Made by a program: the position numbers and the translations under genes
In this document: positions 7,881 through 15,288 of the stretch, one piece after another
How the letters are laid out: the number at the start of each line of letters is the position of its first letter
Position numbering within the stretch: the stretch's first letter is position 1
Assembly: GCA_963169195.1 (NCBI GenBank)
Contig: CAUJDN010000030.1
Coordinates: forward strand, 124,001 to 188,000
Length of the DNA: 64,000 nucleotides
Direction of reading: 5' to 3'
Source of the DNA: Acidobacteriota bacterium
GTDB lineage: Bacteria; Acidobacteriota; Vicinamibacteria; Vicinamibacterales; UBA2999
The notes under the pieces: model-generated
The model's database searches: none
Told to the model about the DNA's origin: nothing
What the model saw: the letters and a program-made list of their open reading frames with translations, nothing else

Positions 7881-8354
7881 ATGAATGCACGGACAGCGGT
7901 CACCGAGTCGGTGCTCGATGCGGCCCTGCTGGCCGGTCTCGTCGAAGGGCCGGGCCATGGCGCGGTGGTGACGTTTCTCGGCCTGGTCCGGGATCACAAC
8001 CAGGGCCGTCGCGTGACGCACCTGGTCTACGAAGCCTACGAGCCGCTGGCCGTCAAGGCGCTGGACCGCATCGTGCGCGAGGCCGGCGAGCGGTGGCCGT
8101 CGGTGGGCATGGCCATTCACCACCGGACCGGCCGGCTGGCCATCGGCCAGGCCAGCGTGGCGATCGCGGCAGCGTCGGCGCATCGCGCCGACGCCTTTGC
8201 GGCGTGCCGCTACGCCATCGAGCGCATCAAGCAGATCGTCCCCATCTGGAAGCACGAGTTCTTCGAGGGCGGCGACACCTGGATCGAGGGCGCCACGGCA
8301 GACCCGGACGACCCGGAGGCCCTCGAGCGGGCGGTGAGGATCGCATGCGCGTGA
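7881..8354 (+). CDS. moaE: Molybdopterin synthase catalytic subunit MoaE
   Basis: The 157-residue protein matches MoaE, the large subunit of MPT synthase, which inserts two sulfurs into precursor Z (cPMP). Visible family signatures are VVTFLGLVRDHN, YEAYEPLA, IHHRTGRLAIG and the C-terminal KQIVPIWKHEFFEGGDTWIEG with the conserved active-site lysines. The ATG at 7881 is chosen over a GTG nine bases earlier. The next gene, moaD, overlaps by 10 bp, so both subunits are made from one transcript. No other moa/moe genes lie in the window. Confidence 0.95.
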   Translation: MNARTAVTESVLDAALLAGLVEGPGHGAVVTFLGLVRDHNQGRRVTHLVYEAYEPLAVKALDRIVREAGERWPSVGMAIHHRTGRLAIGQASVAIAAASAHRADAFAACRYAIERIKQIVPIWKHEFFEGGDTWIEGATADPDDPEALERAVRIACA

Positions 8355-8590
8355 CGGTGCGCCTCTTCGCCAGGCTGCGCGAGCTGGGAGGCGCGAGCGA
8401 GCTCGTGCGCAACGTCCCCGACGGCGCCACCGTCTCGTCGGTCTGGCAGTCGCTCGTGCAGGACTTTCCCGCATTTGCGGACTATCGGCCCTCGCTGTCG
8501 TGTGCCGTGAACGCGGAGTACGCCAAGTTCACGGCGCCGGTCTCCGATGGCGACGAGGTGGCCTTCATGCCGCCCGTGTCCGGCGGGTAG
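8345..8590 (+). CDS. moaD: Molybdopterin synthase sulfur-carrier subunit MoaD
   Basis: The 81-residue ubiquitin-like protein ends in the required Gly-Gly (FMPPVSGG), which is adenylated and thiocarboxylated to donate sulfur to MoaE. MRVTVRLFARLRELGG is the standard beta-grasp start. It overlaps moaE by 10 bp in a different frame. The order moaE-moaD is the reverse of the E. coli order. Confidence 0.95.
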   Translation: MRVTVRLFARLRELGGASELVRNVPDGATVSSVWQSLVQDFPAFADYRPSLSCAVNAEYAKFTAPVSDGDEVAFMPPVSGG

Positions 8591-8648
8591 GGGTGGAGCG
8601 CGGCGGCACACAGCACCTGGCAGGCCAACGGGGGCGGGCCTGACGCGA

Positions 8649-8692
8649 CGCACCTGCTGCACCTGCTGCACCCGCGGCACCCGTTGCACCTG
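8649..8692. repeat. GCACCTGCT/GCACCCG spacer repeat
   Basis: The spacer between moaD and prfA contains repeated GCACCTGCT, GCACCTGCT, GCACCCGCG, GCACCCGTT and GCACCTG units with a 9-bp period. The spacer at 15225 uses a related GCACCCTT word. Confidence 0.75.
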
Positions 8693-8707
8693 ATCCGGAG
8701 GAGCCCT

Positions 8708-9790
8708 GTGTTCGACAAACTGGCGGCGGTCGAGACCCGATACGAGGAGCTGATGGCCTCGCTCGGCACAGCGACCGTGCAGGACGATCCGGCCGAGTAC
8801 CGCAAGCAGGCGAAGGCCTTGAGCGACCTCGAGCCGCTGGTCGAGAAGTACCGTGAATACAAGTCCGTGACGGCGGAGATCGCGCAGGCTGAGGAGCTGA
8901 TGAAGGCCGGCGACCCCGAGATGCGGGACCTGGCTCAGGAGGAACTGGGCGACCTGACCATGCGGCAGGGCCGCATCGTGGACGAGCTGAAGATTCTGCT
9001 CATCCCGAAGGATCCGAACGACGAGAAGAACGTCCTCGTCGAGATTCGCGCGGGAACGGGCGGCGAGGAGGCCGCGCTCTTTGCGGGCGACCTGTTCCGC
9101 ATGTACACCCGCTACGCGGAACGACAGGGCTGGAAGCTCGAGATCCTGAACCTGAGTGAGGCCGGGCAGGGCGGGTTGAAGGAAGTCATCGTCAGCATCA
9201 CGGGCCGCGGCGCGTACAGCCGGTTGAAGTACGAGAGCGGTGTGCACCGCGTGCAGCGCGTGCCCGCCACCGAGGCCTCGGGACGCATCCACACATCCAC
9301 GGCCACGGTCGCCGTGCTCCCCGAGGCCGACGAGATCGACATCCAGATCCAGGACAAGGACCTGCGCATCGACACGTTCTGCTCGAGCGGCCCGGGCGGG
9401 CAGAGCGTGAACACCACGTACTCGGCGGTCCGCGTCACGCACCTGCCCACCGGCATCGTCGTGTCGCAGCAGGACGAGAAGTCGCAGATCAAGAACCGCG
9501 CGAAGGCCCTGAAGGTGCTGCGTTCGCGCCTCTACGAGCTCGAGATGCAGAAGCAGCAGGATGCGATCGCGAAGGAACGCCGCGGCCAGGTCGGATCGGG
9601 CGACCGGTCGGAGAAAATCCGCACGTACAACTTCCCGCAGAGCCGCATCACCGACCACCGGATCAACTACACGACGCACCAGCTCACGTCGGTGCTGGAC
9701 GGCAGCATCGGCGAGCTGATCGACGCGCTGACGACGTATTACACGGCCGAGAAGCTGAGGGAAGTCACGGCGGTCGGGACCGGGCTCTGA
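8708..9790 (+). CDS. prfA: Peptide chain release factor 1
   Basis: The 360-residue class I release factor recognises UAA and UAG and triggers peptidyl-tRNA hydrolysis. The GGQ catalytic motif is at residues 230-232 ([12 protein letters not shown]). The codon-recognition PxT motif appears as [14 protein letters not shown], which marks RF1 rather than RF2. I chose the GTG at 8708 because CGGAGGAG precedes it at good spacing and MFDKL is the usual N-terminus; a longer in-frame opening at 8684 lies in the spacer repeat. prmC, which methylates the GGQ glutamine, follows 14 bp downstream. Confidence 0.96.
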   Translation: MFDKLAAVETRYEELMASLGTATVQDDPAEYRKQAKALSDLEPLVEKYREYKSVTAEIAQAEELMKAGDPEMRDLAQEELGDLTMRQGRIVDELKILLIPKDPNDEKNVLVEIRAGTGGEEAALFAGDLFRMYTRYAERQGWKLEILNLSEAGQGGLKEVIVSITGRGAYSRLKYESGVHRVQRVPATEASGRIHTSTATVAVLPEADEIDIQIQDKDLRIDTFCSSGPGGQSVNTTYSAVRVTHLPTGIVVSQQDEKSQIKNRAKALKVLRSRLYELEMQKQQDAIAKERRGQVGSGDRSEKIRTYNFPQSRITDHRINYTTHQLTSVLDGSIGELIDALTTYYTAEKLREVTAVGTGL

Positions 9791-9804
9791 CGGCCGCCCG
9801 GGCC

Positions 9805-10686
9805 ATGACGATCCACGAACAGCTCCGGGCCGCGCGCGAGCGGCTGGTCGCCGCCGGCATTCCGCCGGTGGAAGCCGTCCTCGATGCCGAGCTACTGGCC
9901 CGGCACGCCCTCGGCTGGGATCGCGTCGCGCTCGTGGCCCGCCTGCCGGACCCGGCACCGGACGGGTTTCCCGAGGCCTACGCGCCCCTGGTCGCCCGAA
10001 GGAGCGCCCGCGAGCCGCTCGCGTACATCATCGGCGTCCAGGAGTTCTGGGGCCGCCCGTTTCACGTGGGCCCCGGCGTCCTGATTCCCCGCCCCGAGAC
10101 CGAGCTCATCGTCGAGGAGGCGCTGGGCTGGGCCGGGACCCGCGCGCCCGGCGCCGACGGCGTGCGCGTGCTGGACATCGGCACGGGGAGCGGCTGTCTG
10201 GCCATCACCCTGGCGCTGGAGCTCACGGGCGCACGCGTCGGCGCGACCGACGTCTCGGGCGCCGCGCTGGCCATCGCCCGGACGAACGCCGAACGGCTCG
10301 GGGCCACGGTCGACTTCCAGCCGGGCGCCTGTCTCGCGGCCTGCGCGGGCCCGTTCGACCTCATCGTCTCGAACCCCCCCTACGTGGCGGCGCCGGCGCA
10401 CGCCGGCCTTGCCCCGGAGGTGCGCGAGCACGAGCCGGTGACCGCGCTGGTCGCCGGCGAGGATGGGTTGGACGTCATCAGGGAAATCGTCGGCGGGGCA
10501 GCTCCAGCGATGGCCCGAGGCGGCCGGCTGCTGGTGGAGGTGGGCCACGACCAGGCGGCCGCCGTCACGAAGATCCTCGCGGATGCGGAGGGGCTGCGGC
10601 TCCTCTGTATCCGTGAGGACCTTCAGGGCATTCCGCGCGTCGCCGTGATCGCCTCGACGCGGCCGGGCACGGGCTCCCCGGGGTAG
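9805..10686 (+). CDS. prmC: Release factor glutamine N5-methyltransferase
   Basis: The 293-residue protein has an N-terminal helical release-factor-binding domain (about 1-75), then REPLAYIIGVQEFWG and LIPRPETE. The SAM motif VLDIGTGSGCLAI follows, and the glutamine-binding NPPY is at residues 190-193. It methylates the GGQ glutamine of release factors, and prfA is directly upstream in the same operon. The C-terminus after residue 275 is a short low-complexity tail (STRPGTGSPG). Confidence 0.96.
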   Translation: MTIHEQLRAARERLVAAGIPPVEAVLDAELLARHALGWDRVALVARLPDPAPDGFPEAYAPLVARRSAREPLAYIIGVQEFWGRPFHVGPGVLIPRPETELIVEEALGWAGTRAPGADGVRVLDIGTGSGCLAITLALELTGARVGATDVSGAALAIARTNAERLGATVDFQPGACLAACAGPFDLIVSNPPYVAAPAHAGLAPEVREHEPVTALVAGEDGLDVIREIVGGAAPAMARGGRLLVEVGHDQAAAVTKILADAEGLRLLCIREDLQGIPRVAVIASTRPGTGSPG

Positions 10687-10693
10687 ACGAGCG

Positions 10694-10725
10694 TCCCGGC
10701 CGGGATGGATGAGCATCCGGATGCT
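10694..10725. promoter_or_regulatory. Two adjacent perfect palindromes
   Basis: TCCCGGCCGGGA (10694-10705) and AGCATCCGGATGCT (10712-10725) are perfect 12-bp and 14-bp palindromes separated by 6 bp, in the 65-bp spacer between prmC and the HIT gene. They could be DNA-binding sites for dimeric regulators or small RNA hairpins. No U-tract follows. Confidence 0.4.
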
Positions 10726-10751
10726 TGTGCGCCGCGAGGCTCTGATCCACG

Positions 10752-11102
10752 ATGTGGCTCATGTCGTGCCTGTTCTGTCGCATCATCTCGGGTGAAATCC
10801 CGGCATCGAAGGTGTACGAGGACGATCGTGTCGTGGCGTTCAACGACATCAATCCCCAGGCGCCCATGCACGTGCTGATCGTCCCGAGGGAACACGTCGC
10901 GACGGTCAACGACCTCGCGGAGGGACACGATGCGCTGGTGGGTGCCATGCTGCGCCGCGCCGCGGCCATCGCCCGGGAGCGTGGCTACGACGGCAGCGGG
11001 TACCGCACGGTGTTCAACTGCAACGCGCAGGCCGGCCAGTCGGTGTTCCACCTGCACCTGCACGTCCTGGGCGGGCGCGCGATGGCCTGGCCGCCCGGCT
11101 GA
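10752..11102 (+). CDS. HIT-family nucleotide hydrolase (Hint-like)
   Basis: The 116-residue protein shows the whole histidine-triad fold: CLFCRIISGEIPASKVYEDD at the N-terminus and QSVFHLHLHVLGGR (HxHxH) near the C-terminus. Such proteins hydrolyse adenosine phosphoramidates. The two Cys of CLFC may bind zinc, as in some bacterial homologues. The ATG at 10761 (MSCLFC) is an equally plausible start by family comparison. Its stop abuts the convergent GNAT gene with no spacer. Confidence 0.93.
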   Translation: MWLMSCLFCRIISGEIPASKVYEDDRVVAFNDINPQAPMHVLIVPREHVATVNDLAEGHDALVGAMLRRAAAIARERGYDGSGYRTVFNCNAQAGQSVFHLHLHVLGGRAMAWPPG

Positions 11103-11948
11103 TCAATCGGCCTCCGGGTCGGTCACCAGCAGGTAGCGCCCGAAACCGGCCGGGCGGTCGAGGGCGAAGTCCACGACGCGGTAGCCGCGCGAGAAGTAGC
11201 GCTCGAAGATCTCGCGGGTGTGCATTCGCCAGGCCAGCGCCAGGTCGGGCGCCTGGTGCTGCATGTCGGTGAAACCCGTCGGGATCTCGACCCAGAGACG
11301 CCGCTCCTCCCGGTCGAGATCGATGCTGGCGCAGGTCCGCCACGATCCCGCCATCGCGGTGCGATTCACCAGCGGCGCCTCGGCCACCTCGTGGGTCCGG
11401 AAGCGCAGCTCGGGCGCCGACTCGAGCCGCCGTACGACGTGCGGCTTCGCGATGTGCCACTGGGCCACGAGCCGATCCGTCGGCGTGCCCTTGTGCAGCG
11501 CGCTCGTGGACTCTCCGTAGACGTTCCGGTGGTACTCCTCCGCCACGCACCCCAGCTTGGTCATGTTGAAGTGCGCGTTCATGGCCTGCAGTGGATCGAA
11601 CGTCCACTCGATGAGGTCGAAGCCCATCGCGAGCGCCCGCTGACGCTGCTCCAGCTTCAGCCGGTGCCCCAGCCCGCCGCGCTGCTCCGGGAGCACGCCG
11701 GTCATGTGCGACCACTGCAGGACCTTCCCGCCCTGCTTCATGCCTACCAGCGAGTAGGAGAACCCGACCATGCGGTCCCGCTCGTCGAAGGCACCCAGCA
11801 GGATGGCCCCGCGCTTGACGGTGATACGGAAGACGACCGGCGGCACCATGTCGAGGATGTCCGAGAAGCCCCAGACCTGGCGCTCCAGCTCCATGACCTG
11901 CCTGAACTCATCGAATGTCGTCAGATTGCGAATCGTGATAGTGGACAT
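11103..11948 (-). CDS. GNAT-type acetyltransferase (COG3375-like)
   Basis: The 281-residue protein has an N-terminal GNAT fold: ITIRNLTTFDEFRQVMELERQVWG, then GAFDERDRMVGFSYSLVG and the CoA-binding MTGVLPEQRGGLGHRLKLEQR. WTFDPLQAMNAHFNMTKLG follows. The C-terminal half is specific to a group of uncharacterised predicted acetyltransferases that I recognise as COG3375. I start it at the ATG at 11948; an upstream extension to 12005 reads through spacer repeat and is unlikely. It is last of a minus-strand set with HAD and two M16 genes. The substrate is unknown. Confidence 0.85.
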   Translation of the reverse strand: MSTITIRNLTTFDEFRQVMELERQVWGFSDILDMVPPVVFRITVKRGAILLGAFDERDRMVGFSYSLVGMKQGGKVLQWSHMTGVLPEQRGGLGHRLKLEQRQRALAMGFDLIEWTFDPLQAMNAHFNMTKLGCVAEEYHRNVYGESTSALHKGTPTDRLVAQWHIAKPHVVRRLESAPELRFRTHEVAEAPLVNRTAMAGSWRTCASIDLDREERRLWVEIPTGFTDMQHQAPDLALAWRMHTREIFERYFSRGYRVVDFALDRPAGFGRYLLVTDPEAD

Positions 11949-11952
11949 AGAC

Positions 11953-11985
11953 ACGCGAACGCGAAAGGCGCGAAGAACAGGAAGT
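11953..11985. repeat. CGCGAA/GAAGAACAGGAAG spacer
   Basis: The spacer between the HAD and GNAT genes reads, on the coding (minus) strand, as repeated TTCGCG words (CGCGCCTTTCGCGTTCGCG). This is another low-complexity word type in an inter-gene spacer. Confidence 0.5.
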
Positions 11986-11988
11986 ATT

Positions 11989-12669
11989 TCACAGATGAGC
12001 CGCAAGCTCGGTCAGCGCGCGGATCACCGGCACCTCCGGCGGCAGGTCGCCGGGCGCGTCACCCGATCGCCGCAGGAGGATGGCACGCATCCCGGCCGCC
12101 AGGGCGCCATGAACGTCGGCCCTCAGGCTGTCGCCGACCATCACCGACGAGGATCGGTCCGCGCCCGCGCGCGCGAGCGCCTCGTCGAAGATGCTGCCGT
12201 GCGGCTTCAAGTAGCCGTGCTCGAACGATGACACGGCTGCGTGAATGAGGCCGCCGAGCGCGAAATGGTCGCGGAAGGCATCCAGGCTGCGGTGGCTGTT
12301 CGAGATGACGCCGACGGTCAGGCCGCGGTCCACCAGGGTCCGCAACGTCGGCTCGACGTCATCGTACATCTCGAAGTGGTGGTTGCCCGCCCACTGCTCG
12401 TAGATCTCGCGCGCCGCCCGCACGACGTTCGGGCCGCGGCCACCCATGTGCTCGATGATCGTCGCCGTGTAGTGGATGAACAACCCGTCGTCGTACAGCG
12501 GCTCCTCGACGTCGTCCAGGATGAACGAGGCCGCCTTCACCGCGTCGTCGAAGCGGGCGGTGTCGACGGCGATGCCGTGCGCGTGGCAGAACCGCCGGTA
12601 GCCCTCGCCCTGGAACGTGGGACCTGGATAGATCAGCGTGAAGTCGACGTCGAAGAAGACCGCCGTCAC
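11989..12669 (-). CDS. HAD-superfamily hydrolase
   Basis: The 226-residue protein has all four HAD motifs. Motif I is FFDVDFTL with the nucleophile D7 and the general acid D9. Motif II is VISNSH, motif III is the lysine in GYLKPHGSIF, and motif IV is MVGDSLRADVHGA. A helical C1-type cap lies between residues about 15 and 95. It is likely a small-molecule phosphatase of the YjjG/haloacid type. GTG at 12669 gives MTAVFFDVD and lies 14 bp after the M16 gene. Confidence 0.9.
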   Translation of the reverse strand: MTAVFFDVDFTLIYPGPTFQGEGYRRFCHAHGIAVDTARFDDAVKAASFILDDVEEPLYDDGLFIHYTATIIEHMGGRGPNVVRAAREIYEQWAGNHHFEMYDDVEPTLRTLVDRGLTVGVISNSHRSLDAFRDHFALGGLIHAAVSSFEHGYLKPHGSIFDEALARAGADRSSSVMVGDSLRADVHGALAAGMRAILLRRSGDAPGDLPPEVPVIRALTELAAHL

Positions 12670-12683
12670 GCGCCGGGGGACCC

Positions 12684-13949
12684 TCACGGGCCGGGTGCCC
12701 CGGCCGGGGGCCCGGCCGCCACCACCGTGGCGCGCGCGGGATCGAGCAAGCGGCGTGCGGCGGCGACGGCCGCCTCCCGGGTCACGGCCCTGATGAGGCC
12801 CGGCAGCCTCTGGTCGTAGTCGGGCCCGAGGCCGAACCACTCGGTGTTCAGCAGGAAGCCCGCGATGCCGGCGTTGGTCTCCAGTTGCCGTGGGAGCGAC
12901 CCCGCCAGGTACTGCTTCGATTCGGCGATCTCCTTCTCGGTGAACCCCTCCGTCCGTATCGCCTCGACCTCGGCGTCGATGGAGGCGATCGTGCGCGCGA
13001 CGTTCCCGGCCGCGACGCCAGCCCGGATCATCACGGGGCCGGGGCCCGGCCCGGCGTCGAGCGAGCTGTAGACGTAGTAGGCCATGCCCTGCCGCTCGCG
13101 GATGCTGTCGCCCAGGCGTCCGCCGAGGGCGTACTGCCCGAGGGCGTTGTTCATCACCGACGCGGCCATGAAGCCGGCATCCGACCGCCTGATGCCGACG
13201 AACCCGTAGGCGACGTCCGACTGCGACTTGTCGGGCATGGCGATGTCCACCTGGCAGCGCGCGACAGCAGCCGGCGCCTCGGGGACGTGCAGCGGCGGCC
13301 TCCCGGAACCGGCCGGCCAGTCGCCGAGGGCTTCTGACACCGCGCTCAGCATCAGGCCCGCATCCAGCCCGCCCACGACGACGACCACGTGCCCGGAGGG
13401 CACGAATTGCCGTTGATGGAAGCGGACCAGATCGTCTCGCATGAGCCGCTCCACGGAGTCCACCGTGCCGCGGACACGACGCGCGTAGGGGTGCGACCCA
13501 TAGAGCTCCCGGAACATCCGGTTCACGGCAACCGAGGCGGGGTCGTCCTCCTCCTGCCGGATCGTGGTGACGATCTCCCCGCGCCGTGTAGCGACGTCGT
13601 GCTCGGGAAACACCGGGTTCCTCAGCGCGTCGGCGACGATGGCCAGGACCGGGACGAAGTCGTCCACCATGCAGGTCGCAGCGATCCCGGTCTGGTGCCG
13701 GCCTGCGGACACGGTGAGCGATGCGCCACGCCCGTCGAGGTCGTCGGCGATCTGGTCGGCGGTCCGCGTCGTGGTCCCGCGGTCGAGCACGCGCGCCAGC
13801 AGGGCTGCCGTGCCCTCTCGCCCCCCGGGATCGTCGTAGGCTCCGGTACGCTGGGCGGTGAGGATCGACACCGCTGGCGTGGTGTGGTTCTCCTGGACAA
13901 TCACGGCGACGCCGTTGGCGAGCACCTGACGGAGCGGGGTCAGCGGCAT
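12684..13949 (-). CDS. M16-family peptidase-like subunit lacking the zinc motif
   Basis: The 421-residue protein has two M16 (pitrilysin-like) domains. The catalytic HxxEH is missing: the equivalent stretch reads GREGTAALLARVLDRG. The second half keeps RERQGMAYYVYSSL, the substrate-binding R...Y element. In this family a zinc-binding subunit typically pairs with an inactive partner, as in mitochondrial processing peptidase. Its start overlaps the stop of the zinc-binding gene by 10 bp, so the two are probably translated together and form a heterodimer (inference). Confidence 0.9.
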   Translation of the reverse strand: MPLTPLRQVLANGVAVIVQENHTTPAVSILTAQRTGAYDDPGGREGTAALLARVLDRGTTTRTADQIADDLDGRGASLTVSAGRHQTGIAATCMVDDFVPVLAIVADALRNPVFPEHDVATRRGEIVTTIRQEEDDPASVAVNRMFRELYGSHPYARRVRGTVDSVERLMRDDLVRFHQRQFVPSGHVVVVVGGLDAGLMLSAVSEALGDWPAGSGRPPLHVPEAPAAVARCQVDIAMPDKSQSDVAYGFVGIRRSDAGFMAASVMNNALGQYALGGRLGDSIRERQGMAYYVYSSLDAGPGPGPVMIRAGVAAGNVARTIASIDAEVEAIRTEGFTEKEIAESKQYLAGSLPRQLETNAGIAGFLLNTEWFGLGPDYDQRLPGLIRAVTREAAVAAARRLLDPARATVVAAGPPAGAPGP

Positions 13950-15223
13950 GTCCCGACCCGCGGTTCGAACCAGCCCAGCGTGCGATTGGAGGCCGCGAAC
14001 GTGTAGCGGGCGGCCTCGTGCACGTCCGCGATGCCGACAGCGGCCAGCCGGCCCTCCAGGTCCCGCGCGTCACGCCACGATCCGATGGTCTCGAAGTAGC
14101 CCAGCTGGTGGGCGATGTCGGTGACGCCATCCATGTCGAACACGAAACGCGCACGCAGCTGGGCCCGCGCCTTCTCGAGCTCGCCCGGCGTGATGCCATC
14201 GCGCGACAGGCGCTCGAGCTCTCCGAGAACCGCGTCTTCGACGGCGGCGAGTGACTGCCCCTCGGCCACCGTGGCGCTCACGGAGTAGAGGAACGGCTGC
14301 GCGGTCGGCATGAGCGATCCGCCGACCGACGACGCCAGCCCCGTGTCGACCAGCGCCCGGTAGAGCCGCGCGCTGCGCTGCGGACGCGGCACGCGCCCGG
14401 CCGACCAGATGTTGAGCCCGGCGGCGCCGCTCAGCACGGCGTCGGCCACGAGCAGCGGGAAGAACCCCCGGTCGCCGAACGCGGGCGCGTGGAACGCCGC
14501 CTTCCAGTACGCCGTCGTCCCCTCCTTGCGCAGCGTGACACGGCGCTCGGCCTGTTGCGGCGGCTCGACGAAGCGCCGGCGCCCGGGCACCGGCATCGCC
14601 GGGATTGGGCCGAACTCGCGATCCACCCGCCGCAGGACGTCATCGGTGTCCACGTCGCCTACGATCACGAGCGTGGCGTTCGAGGGCGTGTAGAAGCGGC
14701 GATAGTGGCCGTAGAGGTCCTCCCGCGTCATCGTCTCCACGTCCGACTGCCAGCCGATGGTGGGGTGCCGGTAGGGATGCACCTTGAAGGCCGCGGCCGT
14801 GACCTCCATGTCGAGCAGCTGCTCGGGGTCGTTCTCGCCGCCCTGCAGTTCCGAGATGATGACCGTCCGCTCGGATTCGCACTCGCCCGGGTCGTAGAGG
14901 CAGCGGTCCATTCGCTCGGCCTCGATGAAGAGCATCCGGTCCAGGGCCTCGGTGGTCGCGGTCTCGAGATACGTCGTCTGGTCGATCCAGGTGTACCCGT
15001 TCCAGCTCCCGCCGAACTGCTCGATGATGCCCTTCACCCGGTCGCGAGGGATGTTCGTGGTGCCCTTGAAGTTCATGTGCTCCACCCAGTGCGACACGCC
15101 GGTCAGACCGGGACCCTCGTCGCGCGACCCCACCCGGTACCAGCACCACACCGACGCCAGGGGCGCCGTGTGGGCCTCCTGCACCAGCACCGTGAGCCCG
15201 TTGTCGAGGGTGGCTTCCCGCAC
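13940..15223 (-). CDS. M16-family zinc peptidase, catalytic subunit
   Basis: The 427-residue protein has the inverted zinc motif HWVEH (H45, E48, H49). E125 follows 75 residues later (HxxEH-x75-E), so it should be active. It begins REATLDNGLTVLVQEAHTAPLASVWCWYRVGSRDE, typical of insulinase/pitrilysin N-terminal domains, and the second M16 domain covers about 170-420. No signal peptide is seen with the GTG start at 15223. A longer reading frame upstream only covers the spacer repeat. It is first of a four-gene minus-strand operon and divergent from ileS. Confidence 0.9.
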   Translation of the reverse strand: MREATLDNGLTVLVQEAHTAPLASVWCWYRVGSRDEGPGLTGVSHWVEHMNFKGTTNIPRDRVKGIIEQFGGSWNGYTWIDQTTYLETATTEALDRMLFIEAERMDRCLYDPGECESERTVIISELQGGENDPEQLLDMEVTAAAFKVHPYRHPTIGWQSDVETMTREDLYGHYRRFYTPSNATLVIVGDVDTDDVLRRVDREFGPIPAMPVPGRRRFVEPPQQAERRVTLRKEGTTAYWKAAFHAPAFGDRGFFPLLVADAVLSGAAGLNIWSAGRVPRPQRSARLYRALVDTGLASSVGGSLMPTAQPFLYSVSATVAEGQSLAAVEDAVLGELERLSRDGITPGELEKARAQLRARFVFDMDGVTDIAHQLGYFETIGSWRDARDLEGRLAAVGIADVHEAARYTFAASNRTLGWFEPRVGTCR

Positions 15224-15224
15224 C

Positions 15225-15268
15225 CCCGCACCTTGCACCCTTGCACCCTGCACCCTTGCACCCCTGCC
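15225..15268. repeat. GCACCCTT-type spacer repeat
   Basis: Five GCACC(C)TT-like units fill the divergent spacer between the M16 gene and ileS. The unit resembles that at 8649. Confidence 0.75.
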
Positions 15269-15270
15269 AT

Positions 15271-15277
15271 TACAATA
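15271..15277. promoter_or_regulatory. Shared -10 element TACAATA for divergent genes
   Basis: On the plus strand TACAAT ends 12 bp before the ileS ATG. On the minus strand the same bases give TATTGT, about 48 bp before the M16 GTG. One AT-rich heptamer may therefore position RNA polymerase in both directions. Confidence 0.45.
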
Positions 15278-15288
15278 GCTAAATCGCC

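Noticed and set aside
12684..14199. A 736-codon minus-strand frame joining HAD with sequence over the M16 genes
   Set aside because: Only the last 226 codons are HAD; the rest is another frame of the M16 genes.
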